64,000 bases of DNA, from NCBI GenBank assembly GCA_014904845.1, contig MU119268.1, positions 164,209 to 228,208 of the forward strand, written 5' to 3'. Under the pieces are notes generated by a model. It saw only the letters and a list, made by a program, of their open reading frames with translations. It ran no database searches and had not been told where the DNA came from. Position numbers and translations under genes: made by a program. This DNA is from Acephala macrosclerotiorum. Taxonomy: Eukaryota; Ascomycota; Leotiomycetes; Helotiales; Mollisiaceae. Of this stretch, positions 11,091 to 21,970 are shown piece after piece; within the stretch, counting starts at the first letter, position 1, and every line of letters begins with the position of its first letter.

Positions 11091-12327
11091 AGAGATCACT
11101 TCGGCGCCAAATCGTTCGCAGCAGTCAGTTTCTCTACGCCAACATTAGCCGCTGGCCCGCTGTACCCTACACCCAAGAAGTTTCGGGCCCTAAGACAATC
11201 AACTCCATGGAGAGGTGTACTAGACCTATAATTCACCGCGGTTCAGCTTCCAGAAGCTACATCAGAGCTACCAATACCGCACACCAAGATGTCTTTTTTC
11301 TTCCTCTTTTACCATAAAAGGAAAGGGTGTGCAGAGCAGGGTGTCGTTTGTATCCTCCTTTCGGGGGAAGAGCTTCGAACTATCTAGCCTTTTGCCTCCC
11401 TAGATTAAAATGTTTTAAGGCTCTTCATTTTTCAAGTGAAGAATATTGAAAGATGTTCTCTAACTCATTTGTCTGAATTCTATGTTCTAGGGCGCACTTC
11501 TGGATTTGGTTGCAAAATCTTGTCTCTCGGTTTCAGGGAAGTGGCCTCAACGCAATCGCTGGTATAAAATAACTCAGCTTCTCTCGAAGCTCACTAGAAC
11601 GCCAAATTCATGGATTCACTGCTTGAAATGCGCTTGGATAATGGTATTGATAGCGAGACTGTTTCTGAGTTGATGCTAGGTAAGTTGGGTTGTGTCTAGA
11701 GGGTGAAAGCATGAAGAGTCAAAGAGGGGTGACGTGTAGTGGGTGACGCGAGGGACGTGGGGAAAAGTTTTGGGAGTGATCAGAGTGCCGAGACTTCAAC
11801 AGCAGAAGATAACATTACAAGAAAGCTAAGAGATTGTCCCATTTGAGTTCTAAGTTCCAAGTTTTCGTCTTTCTCAAGTCCCGTCGAAGAACTTTCTGTT
11901 GTTGTAAAGGGATCCCACAAATTTCTAAAATCTCGAGTCAGTACGAGTAAAATCCTAAATAATCGCTTTACTCACTGTCTAAAGTTTCCTGGTTTAAGTA
12001 CAAAATGATCCGCTCGCGCATGACTCAAACTTCCATCGGCAAAATCTACTCTGTGAGAGAAGTGTTTGAGTTGACATTTGAGAGTGCATGTGTCTGTTGG
12101 CAACCAGAAGTGTGGCACCGGAGGTCTTTGAGAAGGCACGTGTTCGAATAGGTACTCCCTAATTTCCGAATCGATAATCCCATAACAGCTACCTTTAAAA
12201 GTGATTAAAGATATAGGTTCAGCCAGGAGTCCCTGAAGGAGAGATTCAACAGCATGCTTATCCCACGAGAGGAATCAAAAGCGTTTAAAAAAAATGCTCG
12301 AGCGCCGCTTCATAGACTGCGGTGATG
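11091..12327. other. Intergenic region left of the transposon
   Basis: There is no substantial open frame. A TATAAAATA box at about 11561 is followed by an ATG at 11610 and a 23-codon frame that runs into GTAAGT, which could be a first exon, but I find no convincing second exon. The rest looks like unconstrained DNA. Confidence 0.35.
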
Positions 12328-12637
12328 CGGAGATTGCGGCATAAAGTGATGCGACTATAGGGCATTCCAGGCGCCCAGTACGCTGGAGACACACTAGCTC
12401 ATCGCCAAGAAGCTTCTAAGTACGCTATATTTCCAGGCTGTCAACCCTGAAAGCCTTTCTAGAGATCTTAGGTAGCTCTAGGGTCCGTCAAGCCTAGGCA
12501 GCCTATTAGCGCTCGCTATTTACATCTTATCTTTGGCACTATCCCGCATGCGGTTGCTTTAGAGCCTTTTGGCTGATAGGCGTTAATACCCTAGATTTAC
12601 AGGGAATCTATTCGCTTACAGCACTCTTTTCAGCGCT

Positions 12638-12747
12638 CTATCCCCTCGTCTGCTGAGACATGGTCCACGCTAAGCAGGGGAGGTCCGCACAGACAGCACC
12701 GCATAAAATTATGTATCTTTACATACAAATTTGTTAGTAAGCTACAT
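12638..12747 (+). repeat. Left internal inverted repeat of the piggyBac-type element (110 bp)
   Basis: It starts CTATCCCCTCGTCTGCTGAG and ends TAGTAAGCTACAT. Its reverse complement is found at 14558-14667, and by eye I see no mismatch over 110 bases. Confidence 0.9.
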
Positions 12748-12794
12748 TATTCTCATAGAATCGCGTCCGCCAGTTTCTCACTAACATACGCGCT

Positions 12795-14571
12795 TTACTA
12801 ATAGAGTCGTCGCCTTCTCCTCCACCTACCCCACAAAAGAAGCAAAAGGCCCAATCCCTAGAAGAAATACTCCTTAGCCTTAGGCCAATCACAGACGTTT
12901 CCTACGAGCCTTTCAATTGCGAGCCTAAGCAGCCAGCAAAGCCTCTCTTACCTGCGTCCTTTCCTCGCAATCTATACTTATTCGATTACTTTAGCCTCTT
13001 CTTTACCCGCGACCTCTTCTAGACGATTACTACGAACACGAATCGATACGCTAATATACAACGGTTACACGTGGCGCAAGAGAAAGCGCGGGAATGGACG
13101 AATCTGCTCGTGGAGGAGTTATATGTTTTTATTGGTACGATTATATATATAGGGATTCACAACGAGCCTCGAGTTGAGATGTACTGGAATACAGATTTCA
13201 ATAAGGGCCCCTTACATTCAATTGCAAACCATATATCTCTCAATTGCTTTCAGCAAATCAAGCGTTTTTGCTATATCTCTTGCCCAGAGAGTGATGAAAG
13301 AGCGGGGTATTACTTACCTTCAAATAAGAAGTAATAGTATAAACTTGAACCTTTAGCTTTATCAATCTAAGCTTCTTTTCAACGATATTATTCTCCATCT
13401 TCTGAAATTAGTATTAATAAGCTTATAGTACGGTGCTTTGGTAGGTATACCTCTCTTTCTCTTTTCTTTTACCCCGCTACCCCACTAATTACTCTATTCT
13501 AGATCTTTACATACGTATAAGATGTCAAAGAAATCAATTAAGCAAGGTTATAAGATCTATGGAGTTGCGGATCATGGATATATATATAACTGGCTCTGGA
13601 GCTCTCGCGAGAAAAGCCTACAAGATATGGTCTTCCATCCAACACTTACTCCTACTGGCTGTCTCGTACGGAGCCTTGCATTCTCTCTACCACGCCGATT
13701 TTTTACAATATATCTCGATAATTACTTTACATCTATACCCTTGTTTTCTGAGCTACGGGCTTGCAACTTTGGTGTAGTTGGTACTACAAGGCCGCATAAA
13801 GAGTTCCCTAAGAGCTTGTCAGATATTAAGAACCGGTTCATTAAAAAGCTTCAGTAGAATACTCTCCTAGCAACAATAGTTCGGGACGTTCTTTGCCTAG
13901 CTTAGCAGGATAATAATATTGTTCTTGGCTTAAGTAATATCCATACGGTGGATAAAGTGGATAATTTCCGGAAGAAGGTCAGAAGACGTCCTATAAAAAC
14001 ATTAATAAATGGGAGGATTATACGGAAGATATTTGGGGATGATTACGTGAAGGACTTATATATTCCTTATTTTATTGACGATTACAATTAATATATGAAA
14101 AGCGTAGATCTTGCGAATCAATTCAAGGAAATTTACGAGACTTATAAGCCTACTTGTAGGAATTGGTAGCCCTTGTTTTACTGGCTAATCGATGTAGCTT
14201 GTATAAATACTTACAAGCTATATCAATTAAATACAGTAAGTAAACGTCGTCTTACGTACTTACAATTCAGAACGGAGCTTTATTGTAAGTTCTTAGGTTA
14301 TTCTAAGAGGGCAAAACTAGAGAGCTTACGTCTAGGATTAGGTGGTAAGAGGGTATTTAACCCTGATTTTTAGTACTTTTATTACTGGGAAAAGCGCCTT
14401 AAAAGTACTTACGCATGGTGCTCATATAAATTAAGATGCGAAAAGGTCTTAGGAAGGGTAGTAAAGGATCGAGCAAAACGGTCGTACGGTGACTGTAATT
14501 TTTGTAATATTAACCTTTGCAAGTTGGGGAAGTGCTGGGACCGATTCCACCAGAATGATGTAGCTTACTAA
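12795..14571 (+). pseudogene. piggyBac-like (DDE_Tnp_1_7) transposase, many in-frame stops
   Basis: Read through its stops, the frame gives a piggyBac-family transposase. An N-terminal region (SLEEILLSLRP, then NTNRYANIQRLHV) leads into the catalytic core. The D of GVADHGYIYNWLW, the D of IYLDNYFTS and the D of KSVDLANQFKEIY match the family's three catalytic Asp positions. The C-terminal part (PLFYWLIDVACINTYKLYQL) is also typical. A 58-nt intron with GTATAC...CACTAAT...CTAG signals lies at 13445-13502. Stops occur at about 13022, 13333 (tandem TAG TAG-like), 13855, 13903, 14088, 14167 and 14371. Most are TAG or TAA where the family has Trp, Gln or Tyr, as RIP (G:C to A:T) produces. The natural stop at 14569-14571 lies inside the right inverted repeat. 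It is not functional. Confidence 0.85.
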
Positions 14572-14667
14572 CAAATTTGTATGTAAAGATACATAATTTT
14601 ATGCGGTGCTGTCTGTGCGGACCTCCCCTGCTTAGCGTGGACCATGTCTCAGCAGACGAGGGGATAG
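14558..14667 (-). repeat. Right internal inverted repeat of the piggyBac-type element (110 bp)
   Basis: It is the exact inverted partner of 12638-12747. The last codons and stop of the transposase pseudogene fall in its first 14 bases. Such long inverted repeats being this well preserved suggests the element moved recently relative to the RIP damage, or that RIP hit the body more than the ends. Confidence 0.9.
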
Positions 14668-14742
14668 CGACATCGTTGCCCTGAGAACACTATTTCAGGG
14701 CAGGAGGCCCTGTAGTCGCATCACTTTATGCCGCAATCTCCG

Positions 14743-15101
14743 TATTTTCGTGGATTGTTCCGGAGGCTAAAAGGGCTCGCAGAACCAACTTGGTCAGAGC
14801 AAATGTTCTCGAATCCATTGCCCGTGACATCTTATCGAACAGCCTGGCGAAAACCGCGTCGCGACCTTTTGAAGTAATCTTCCGCCACTTTTCGACCCCT
14901 TCTTCATCAATGGCTCTGGCAAGTCCCTAAATGATATACCATGCTCACCCAATATTACCACCGGCCCCTGTAACAATTGCTACAACTGGATTAGAGTTGA
15001 TCTATCCCGGATTCGGAAAGTTCGCGGTCAACTAAGTCGAGACGTATTCAGAAACGTCGGACGCCACACTGTCCGATGTCCATCTAATCTTAGCGATACC
15101 C
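14743..15101 (-). other. Gene fragment or anonymous flank between transposon and Clr5 pseudogene
   Basis: On the minus strand an open segment of about 55 codons reads like helical protein (GLARAIDEEGVEKWRKITS, then MSRAMDSRTFALTKLVLRAL). It is preceded in another frame by VAIVTGAGGNIG, which resembles a short-chain dehydrogenase nucleotide-binding start. I cannot assemble a gene. It is probably debris truncated by the transposon insertion. Confidence 0.25.
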
Positions 15102-16131
15102 TCAAGGATAGGACTGAGACTCAGGTCTTCCATAGAAGTCATTATTATCTTGATCGAAAATTTTGGAATCTGCGATGCTGACTGTTGGTGAATCCCGCCG
15201 AACAGCTGCTGCTGTCATTTTTAGGTCTCCTTCTGATTCCGATGATCTCCCTCTTTCACGGATCGAACATAGTAGTTGGGCGACTTCACTTTCGCGTGGA
15301 AAAAGTTGCGACGGGTCTATAGATATTGCATTGACCGGGACGGTTGGCTCAACCTTGTCATCAGGAGAATCCCGGATGGCTTCATCAGTTGAGATCACGG
15401 AAGCAGACACCTTGGTATTGGGAGTAGACGGGGCTGCCTCCAGAGATATAGAGCCGGGCGTCTTATAGTCGTCGGCTGGACCAAGATTGGATTGAATAGA
15501 ACTATCATCAATCAAAAGGTCTGATTTGGGAGTGTGGTATGTAATGTTTGGAGGAGTTTCTGCCTGATATCAGTCAGACATTCCAAGGAACCATGCGAAT
15601 ACTTACGGACAATGGAAGATCCGGCTCTCGTGTGATTGGCCACTTTTCGTCTCTTGTGCTGATCAAATATCTCTCTTGGGATTTCCATACCACCTCGCAA
15701 AAACGCGGTCCATTTCCCTTCGTCCCTTTTTCTCTTCTCCGCCTTCTCGACCTGAAGCTTATTATTTTTTTTTGGCTGAGATATTCTTTTCAAAATTCCA
15801 TTCTTTAAGTTTCACCTTCCATTTTCGTTAACTAATCCTCAATGTGAGCAGCCATGCTCGTGCTTGCTGAAGTCAAAAGAGAGGATTGTCTGCCAACGGA
15901 CCTTGATTTAAAACCCGAAACTTGCTCCATATAGTGAATTGTTTCCTTTAGAGTCTTACCCTCATGGACGTAGATCCTTTGGATATGATCTTTGAGCCCT
16001 TCCCATTTCAAGTTGTTCTGTTCCAGAGTCGACAGCTTAGAAGCCTGGTTCGGAGCGGCTGAGTGTTGGAATTCTCTGGCTGTCAAGTCCTGAATTGTAA
16101 CAGGTAGTGGTTCAGATAATACGTTTTCCAT
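15102..16131 (-). pseudogene. Clr5-domain protein, broken paralogue of the right-hand neighbour
   Basis: Exon 1 (16131-15902) gives MENVLSEPLP... with the Clr5 pattern LKWEGLKDHIQRIYVHEGKT then GFKS. It is followed by a 70-nt intron at the same place as in the intact gene at 16906. The next exon (15831-15607) would read RKWKVKLKEWNFEKNIS, but its second codon is TAA (15828-15830) where the intact copy has CTA. A run of nine A (15765-15773) then shifts the frame by one before KLQVEKAEKRKRDEGKW. A second intron (15606-15560, 47 nt) also matches the neighbour's. The third exon (15559-15102) gives QTPPNITYHTP..., parallel to ATPPSITYGTP in the neighbour, and then lacks the neighbour's roughly 450-residue C-terminal region. 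Two lesions plus truncation argue for a pseudogene. A sequencing slip in A9 could explain only one of them. Confidence 0.7.
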
Positions 16132-16905
16132 CTTTGATCCAAAAATAACGAGAGGGGTATAGATTACGTAGGGAGGCCAGAAAGTTGTAGTGTATGAAGA
16201 GAAGATGGTTGAGGTTGGCGAGGTGAGAAGATGTGGATTGAACACAGACGCTAAGCGGACCAGTTACATCCTCATCCTCATCCAAAAGTGCAAATCCCAA
16301 TCGAACGAGACTACGCGGCTGAGGGTCACGTTCTTTTTGGGCGCCAATTATGAGCCAGGGTTAAGTGCAGATACCGCTGCGCTTCGAGACACATGTAGCT
16401 AGCGGATGCATATTGCTGCGCTCACACTCGGTCCTCGTGATGTCTTGATCAGCGACCACATACTTAACCTCCCCATTGCATGTGGCTGACTTATCAGATT
16501 CAGAAAATCATATACGCAGTAGACCTGCGATGCGAGGCATCCCCGCCCGGGAGGTTCTCCCACAATGAATATAACATACAGGGATGAAGGTCACCCATAT
16601 CCAGCTTTGTGGCTTTTTGCATTTCTCCTGAGCACTTCATTGGCTCCGAATCTCTTGGACATGCCCAGTGGCGCATTGTGAGCCTGGCCAAGAATTTGCA
16701 CTTTCTGGGGTGCTTTGACTGGTCCGCTTATGACCAGCTTCCAACATCAAAATTCCAGCCTTGTTGTGCTTCTCTCAAATAAATACAAAGGTTGCTCTTG
16801 AAATTATCAACTTACTCAATCTATATCATTCAAAGCCGCCCTTCTTCCCAATCATTCCGAATCTTAGTTGGTAGCTAGTTCTAGAGGACAAATCATCAGC
16901 AGACC
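16132..16905. other. Shared divergent promoter region of the Clr5 pair
   Basis: This 0.77-kb spacer separates the diverging Clr5 pseudogene and the intact Clr5 gene. An AT-rich AAATAAATAC stretch at about 16779 could serve as core promoter for the right-hand gene. I see no other gene. Confidence 0.4.
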
Positions 16906-19005
16906 ATGTCGCTACCAAATGCCAATCTAGGCTCACAGCCTCCCGAACAGGATGAAGTGTTCAAAAGTATGACAGCAAGAAATTGCTCGACGAAGGCTCG
17001 CAACGATCTGGAATGGGACTCTTTCAAAACCGAAATTCGGCGTATCTATATCGATGAAGATAGAACACTCATACAGACTATGGAAGAAATTCAGCGCACA
17101 TTTCGATTCAAGAAAAGGTGGTTTAACGTCATTAGCTTTTGCTTCATACTATAAATTGCTAACGAGTGATATTTTAGTCTACGAAATTGGAGATCGAAGC
17201 TCAAAGAATGGGGCTTCGACAAGAACTTAACTCGTGAGACGAGATTCATGTTGGCTAAGGCCGAGAAGAGAGCAAGAGAGGAAGGAAAGTCTACCGAATT
17301 CGAGCGTGATGGCTTAAAGGTCCCTCCCGAGACGCTTGGCCAATTCAAGAAACGCCGAACTGGCAGTTTGAAAGAAGCACAGCCAATAGAGATTGGTAAG
17401 TCATCAGGAACGTTAGATAGTGTTTCCATGAACTCACTTGTAGGTACAGCAACCCCGCCAAGCATTACATATGGAACGCCTAGTGCAGACCAAGGAACTG
17501 GAGTTGTGCAAAGCTCCGGTCCATCGGTGTCGCCCTCACCTTTAGACTCTGAGACACTTGTCGATATCGATGAGGAAATGAACAGTTTCATCTCTACTGG
17601 AATAGATATCCCAGTCCAGATTGCTGAGGTTTCAAGCACCACGGGCCTTGATCCAAATCCAAACCTTCATTTGACCTTACCCGAGGGCGGAGTATCATTG
17701 AGGCCACCTGGACCAGACCATCTGCTCCTCGATCCCGAGCCATCACATATTGATCCCTCTTTTGCTGCACTCATTTCATTGGAAGCCCTATATATGTCTT
17801 TCCACGGCGGCGGCAGTGTTCTGAGTGATCTCGCTTTTGAGACATACATGGACGACGTATTCGAATATCTCCAATTCACGGAATGCAATAAAAAAGCTAC
17901 CACCACTCTTTTCCAAAAGGCGTTTACATCATTCTCAACGTACGGAGGATTCGACGGATACACTGGGAGTATCTTCACCGAGGACAAAAAGCTTCAAATG
18001 GTTCTAAGGGGACTTATAAGAGATCCAAACCATTACCGAGACTCCTCGCATTCCCAATTTGTCGCGAATGAGTTTCTCGCGTCATTGGCACGGCTTGGTG
18101 ATGGGAATGATGGTTGGAGATACCGACTTGTGTTCGGTGAGGTTCTTTGTGAAAGACAGCTACCGAATTATGCTATCGTACAGCTTCTTGAGTCAATTCA
18201 TGAGCACTTGGTCTACTTGAAGTCTCAGCCTGTGAAAGTTGATCCATACAGGTTATTGAGGTATCTCCAGAGCTCTTGCAGGAAGTTAATGGGTGCTTTA
18301 CCCCCATTTGTCCGACTAGATATCATCAACACAGAGCGGGATCCAGAGTCATATGACGATATTGACATAAGATGGCCCACGTTCCTGTACCTGGTGGCTA
18401 TTCTAGTACACTACAGCTTTCAGAAAGGGCATTCGATATTTGGGGAGAAAATAATGACATTGATCAAAGATGATTTGGAGAAGACACAATTTTCAATTCG
18501 TCGTTCGGATTGGGTTGTGCTGTTTTTGGAACTATTCAGCTACTACCACTACCACGACAACTTGTCCGAGGCTGTGACAATTCTTCTCATGGCTTACAGG
18601 ATCACGAAGTCCCTACTCCAATCCACGTTGATAACTAGCAGCTCCCGCAAAGCACACGGTCTGGCGGCTATGGACCATCCCTGGCAACGAGCGTGGAATA
18701 GCGTCGCGCTTTCGGCGGACTTCAGACGAGAGTATCCGGATATTGCTCGATGGATACATGACGTCCGCACAGGCCTAGCAGGTATCGGGAGTGAAGGTGA
18801 TCTCACAGGCCCTACTTTCATCGCTATGGATGAGTGCTGCCGGACCTTTTTCATTCGAAAAGATCAGGCAAACAAGCCATCTGCAAGTGATCTTCAGGAC
18901 GACAAAAGTTCAGCATTCGGTAGCACCTACACAGAAAGCTTGTCATCTGGATTGACAGGATTGAGCTTGAACTACTCCAGTCTCTTCCCTTCTTCTGTTA
19001 GATAA
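16906..19005 (+). CDS. Clr5-domain-containing protein
   Basis: This is a 663-residue protein with an N-terminal Clr5 domain, a fungal module found in putative transcription regulators. Exons are 16906-17117, 17178-17395 and 17444-19005. The first intron is 60 nt (GTGGTT...ATTTTAG, needed to keep frame). The second is 48 nt with a consensus GTAAGT donor; because 48 is a multiple of three it can also be read through. Clr5 residues: LEWDSFKTEIRRIYIDEDRT (about 44-63), then SLRNWRSKLKEWGFDKN after the splice. A basic stretch (KAEKRAREEGK, QFKKRR) may be a nuclear signal. A Ser/Pro/Thr linker follows, and then a roughly 400-residue helical region of unknown function common in this family. It diverges from a broken paralogue at 15102-16131. 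The target genes are unknown. Confidence 0.82.
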
Positions 19006-19973
19006 AAACTTTCATCATTTATAGCTGCATAGTTTCAGGGTTAACCAATACAAGAATCTCCATTAATTAGTGATTAGGTGACATATCTCGCCGTCAATGC
19101 TCCTTCACTCCTTGAGAACGACTCGGAAGTTAAAGGAATATATATAACTACGATTTTTATTATATAATTTTTATTTTTATTAATTTAATTACATTGAATA
19201 AAAATTTAAAATTATAATTATTATTATTATTATAAATATATATATATATATATATATAATAATGAAATAATTTGAATAAAAGATAAAACGAGGGTAAATA
19301 GCGCTTAAGCAGAGTAGCAACGTTGATTAACCGCATTAAAAGCGATGCAAATTAAGATTCGGCGTAGATCACTACTACAACTGTTAGAGTGGTCACGTGC
19401 ACTAGCTTCCACCTAGCTCCTACCTTATTTACAGCTCTCCAGAGCTCTCTACTCTTTAGACAGACGCACCAATACACACAGACTTTCCAGACAAGACCTA
19501 CTACGCTGATACCGTGGTATATCTTGCGGTGAGGATTGTTATAACAACAAAGTTGAGAAAATACCCCTGATGAAAGTTCGGCACCCCGCTTCCGATCCTA
19601 CTATCTAGACCAGACAGAGCAGAGCAGAGCAGAGCGACAGAATACCATGTTCAGAATCCGTATCCGGCAACTTACCTGCTATCACGCAAGACTGCGATGC
19701 CTTGAAGAGTTGTGATGGTTGCAATCTTGGGCTTTCGGGGGCTTGGCTGATAGAGACAACATCTCACCTCCGTGGATCAGAGGCATCCAAAATCCCATTT
19801 ACCCACCACCTGGACATAACTTTGATCTGAAATATGTGCGACCTTCTCCAATGAAGTTTTTCAACCCAGTATAATTCTCATAAGCTCATGTTGTGTTTGC
19901 TGTGACAGGAAGATCTAACTTCCACTAGCTCTCCTTTTCCCAATCCACCCAGCAAACCATCTTGTCAAGCACC
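19006..19973. other. Intergenic region with a short AT-rich island
   Basis: Bases 19137-19290 are almost pure A/T, with an (AT)n run at about 19239-19258, and look like a small RIP-mutated remnant. Downstream there is only low-coding sequence with an AGAGC microrepeat at about 19615-19633, up to the start of the monooxygenase pseudogene. Confidence 0.45.
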
Positions 19974-21762
19974 ATGGGAAGCGCAACATCAAAACCACAC
20001 CCACCAAACCAATTCCCAGCAGAGCAGGTGGCATGGCATCTTCTCGAGATAGAAGAACATCCTGTCGATGCCACCCAAACCTAACAACCATCGTCGTCGG
20101 CGCCGGCATCGCAGGAATCAACGCCGCCATTCTCCTCCCCATCAAAGTACCTAATCTAGAACTCGCAATCTAGGAACATGAATCCGACATAGTAAGACTC
20201 TTCCTCAATTCCTCCATATCGTTCCCCAAAAAACAGAGTACTGACTTTATTTTAAGGGAGGAGTATGGCACCTATCCACATTCTCCCACTCGTAAGATTG
20301 GTGAACACTGCGCCCAAAGGGCTTAGATTAAGTCGTACTGGCATAACGTAGCGACAAAATATGATGCGTGGAAATATATAAGATGTGAGCATGAAGTTTT
20401 GTCGGCTGAGTGGGATGAGGAGAAAGGGAAGTGGTGTGTGCGTGTCAAACATGCAGAGACGGCGATTGTTGATGAAGCCAGTCGTGTTATTATGGCGACG
20501 GAGATATTAGCCATCGATGTTACGGAAATATCCTAGAATGGAGGAGTATGAGGGACATGTTTGTCATAGCTCGACGTGGGATGAGAGGATTTATCCGGAG
20601 GGGAAGAATATTGCGGTTATTGGGAATGGATTGTCTGGACTACAGATCGTGCCTCAACTTCAGAAAGTTGCGAGAAGAATTGACCATTATGCGATGAGTC
20701 CTACTTGGGTTGGAGAAAGTTTTGGACCGAAGGTGGATGGTAGTGAAAATACTGTTCCTGCGAAGCTGCGTTCGACTTTCAATGATCCCGAGACGTACTT
20801 GAGGTCCCGAAAGGGATTGGAAAGTCCGTCTTTCAGTGGGTTTGGCGCTATAACGAAAGATGGGGCCAAGTAAAAACAAAACCGGGTCAGGTTCTATGAA
20901 GATATGACAGCAAGACTTGGAGATCGCAAGGATCTTCTAAGTGCCATTGAACTAGATTTCTCGCCGAGTTGTAGGAGACTCACTCCTGGCCCAGGCTAAC
21001 TCGAAGCACTCACCGAACCGAACGTTGAGTATATCACAACCTCAATTGAGAGATTCACCGAGACAGGCATCCGAACCATCGATGGCAAAGAAAGAGGCGC
21101 CAATTCAATCATCTGCTGCACTGGATCAGAGAAGTCTTTCGTCTCACCCCTTTCAGTTATCTGTAACGTATCGCCTTTTTGATAGCTTAGAAACACGGAG
21201 GCAGCATCGGATTCCCCAACACATACCCAGGCATCGCGGCCCTCCACTTCCCCAACCTCTTCTTCATCAATGGTCCCACCGCCGCCGCCGCTACAGGGAC
21301 CCTAACCTTCGCGACAGAGAATCAAATCACGCTCATCGCCCGGATTCTGCGAAAGATCCAAAGGCAGGAAGCCGGACGATTAATCCTACACTTCAAGCAA
21401 CAGAGAACTACAGAGAGCATTGTGAAGCGCACTGCCCGAGGGCGGTGATGAGTGAGAATTGTAGTTCGTGGTTTAATGGAGGCGTTAAGGGGGGAAGGTT
21501 GATTGCTAGTTGGCTGGGGAGTGGGTTGCATACTAATATTGTGAGGAGGGAGCCGAAGTGGGAGGATTGGGAGTATAGTTATTGGTTGGGATCGGGGAAT
21601 AGGTTTGAGTATTTTGAGAATGGACGGACTTAGAAGAATGTGGATATTAATAAAGAAGGCTAGGAGAAGGTGGATATTGATTTGACGCCGTATTCGAATG
21701 TGGGATCTGTGACTAGACAGCTGGGCTTGAGGGGTTATTATGAGACGTTGTACAATATGTGA
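19974..21762 (+). pseudogene. Baeyer-Villiger-type flavin monooxygenase, broken
   Basis: Read across frames this is an FAD/NADPH monooxygenase. The start MGSATSKPHPPNQFPAEQVA is followed by the FAD-binding VVGAGIAGINAA (about 20097). An intron-like GTAAGA...TTTTAAG leads to GGVWH, the usual GG-x-W after the second FAD strand. Then come EVLSAEWDEEKGKW, the Baeyer-Villiger-like EGHVCHSSTWDE (about 20548-20583), the NADPH-binding IAVIGNGLSGLQ, VEYITTSIERFTETGIRTID, and a C-terminal end with NRFEYFENGRT and GYYETLYNM before TGA at 21762. There are several stops (for example TAG at about 20171 and 20325) and at least four frame changes, and the segment before IKSYWHNVATKY seems about 25 residues short. 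The longest intact piece is 118 codons at 20517-20873. It is not functional; the substrate is unknown. Confidence 0.8.
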
Positions 21763-21970
21763 AGAGGAACCTTCCCAGCAGACATAGAAGGAAAGGATCA
21801 AACTTGAATTAAGGTATCGGTACTTGATCTGGGTATCCCATTCCTTGTACGGAATTAGCTGATCTGAATATCGGCTATTTGAAGTGATAGATCGATACAG
21901 ACGAAGACACGTCAACAATGCAATCCCGCTCCAAACTCCAAGTTAGGAAGCGTTCTACTCAAACTCCTCA

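Larger units (their letters stand above)
12328..14742 (+). mobile_element. RIP-degraded piggyBac-type DNA transposon
   Basis: The ends are a near-identical inverted repeat of CGGAGATTGCGGCATAAAGT type (from 12328 on the left, ending at 14742 on the right). Further in lies a long 110-bp inverted pair (12638-12747 and 14558-14667). The spacer between outer and inner repeats is about 275 nt on the left but only about 40 nt on the right, so the left end has gained or the right end has lost sequence. Between them lies a broken DDE_Tnp_1_7-type transposase. I do not see the TTAA target duplication typical of piggyBac directly at the visible ends, so the exact boundary is uncertain. Confidence 0.8.
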
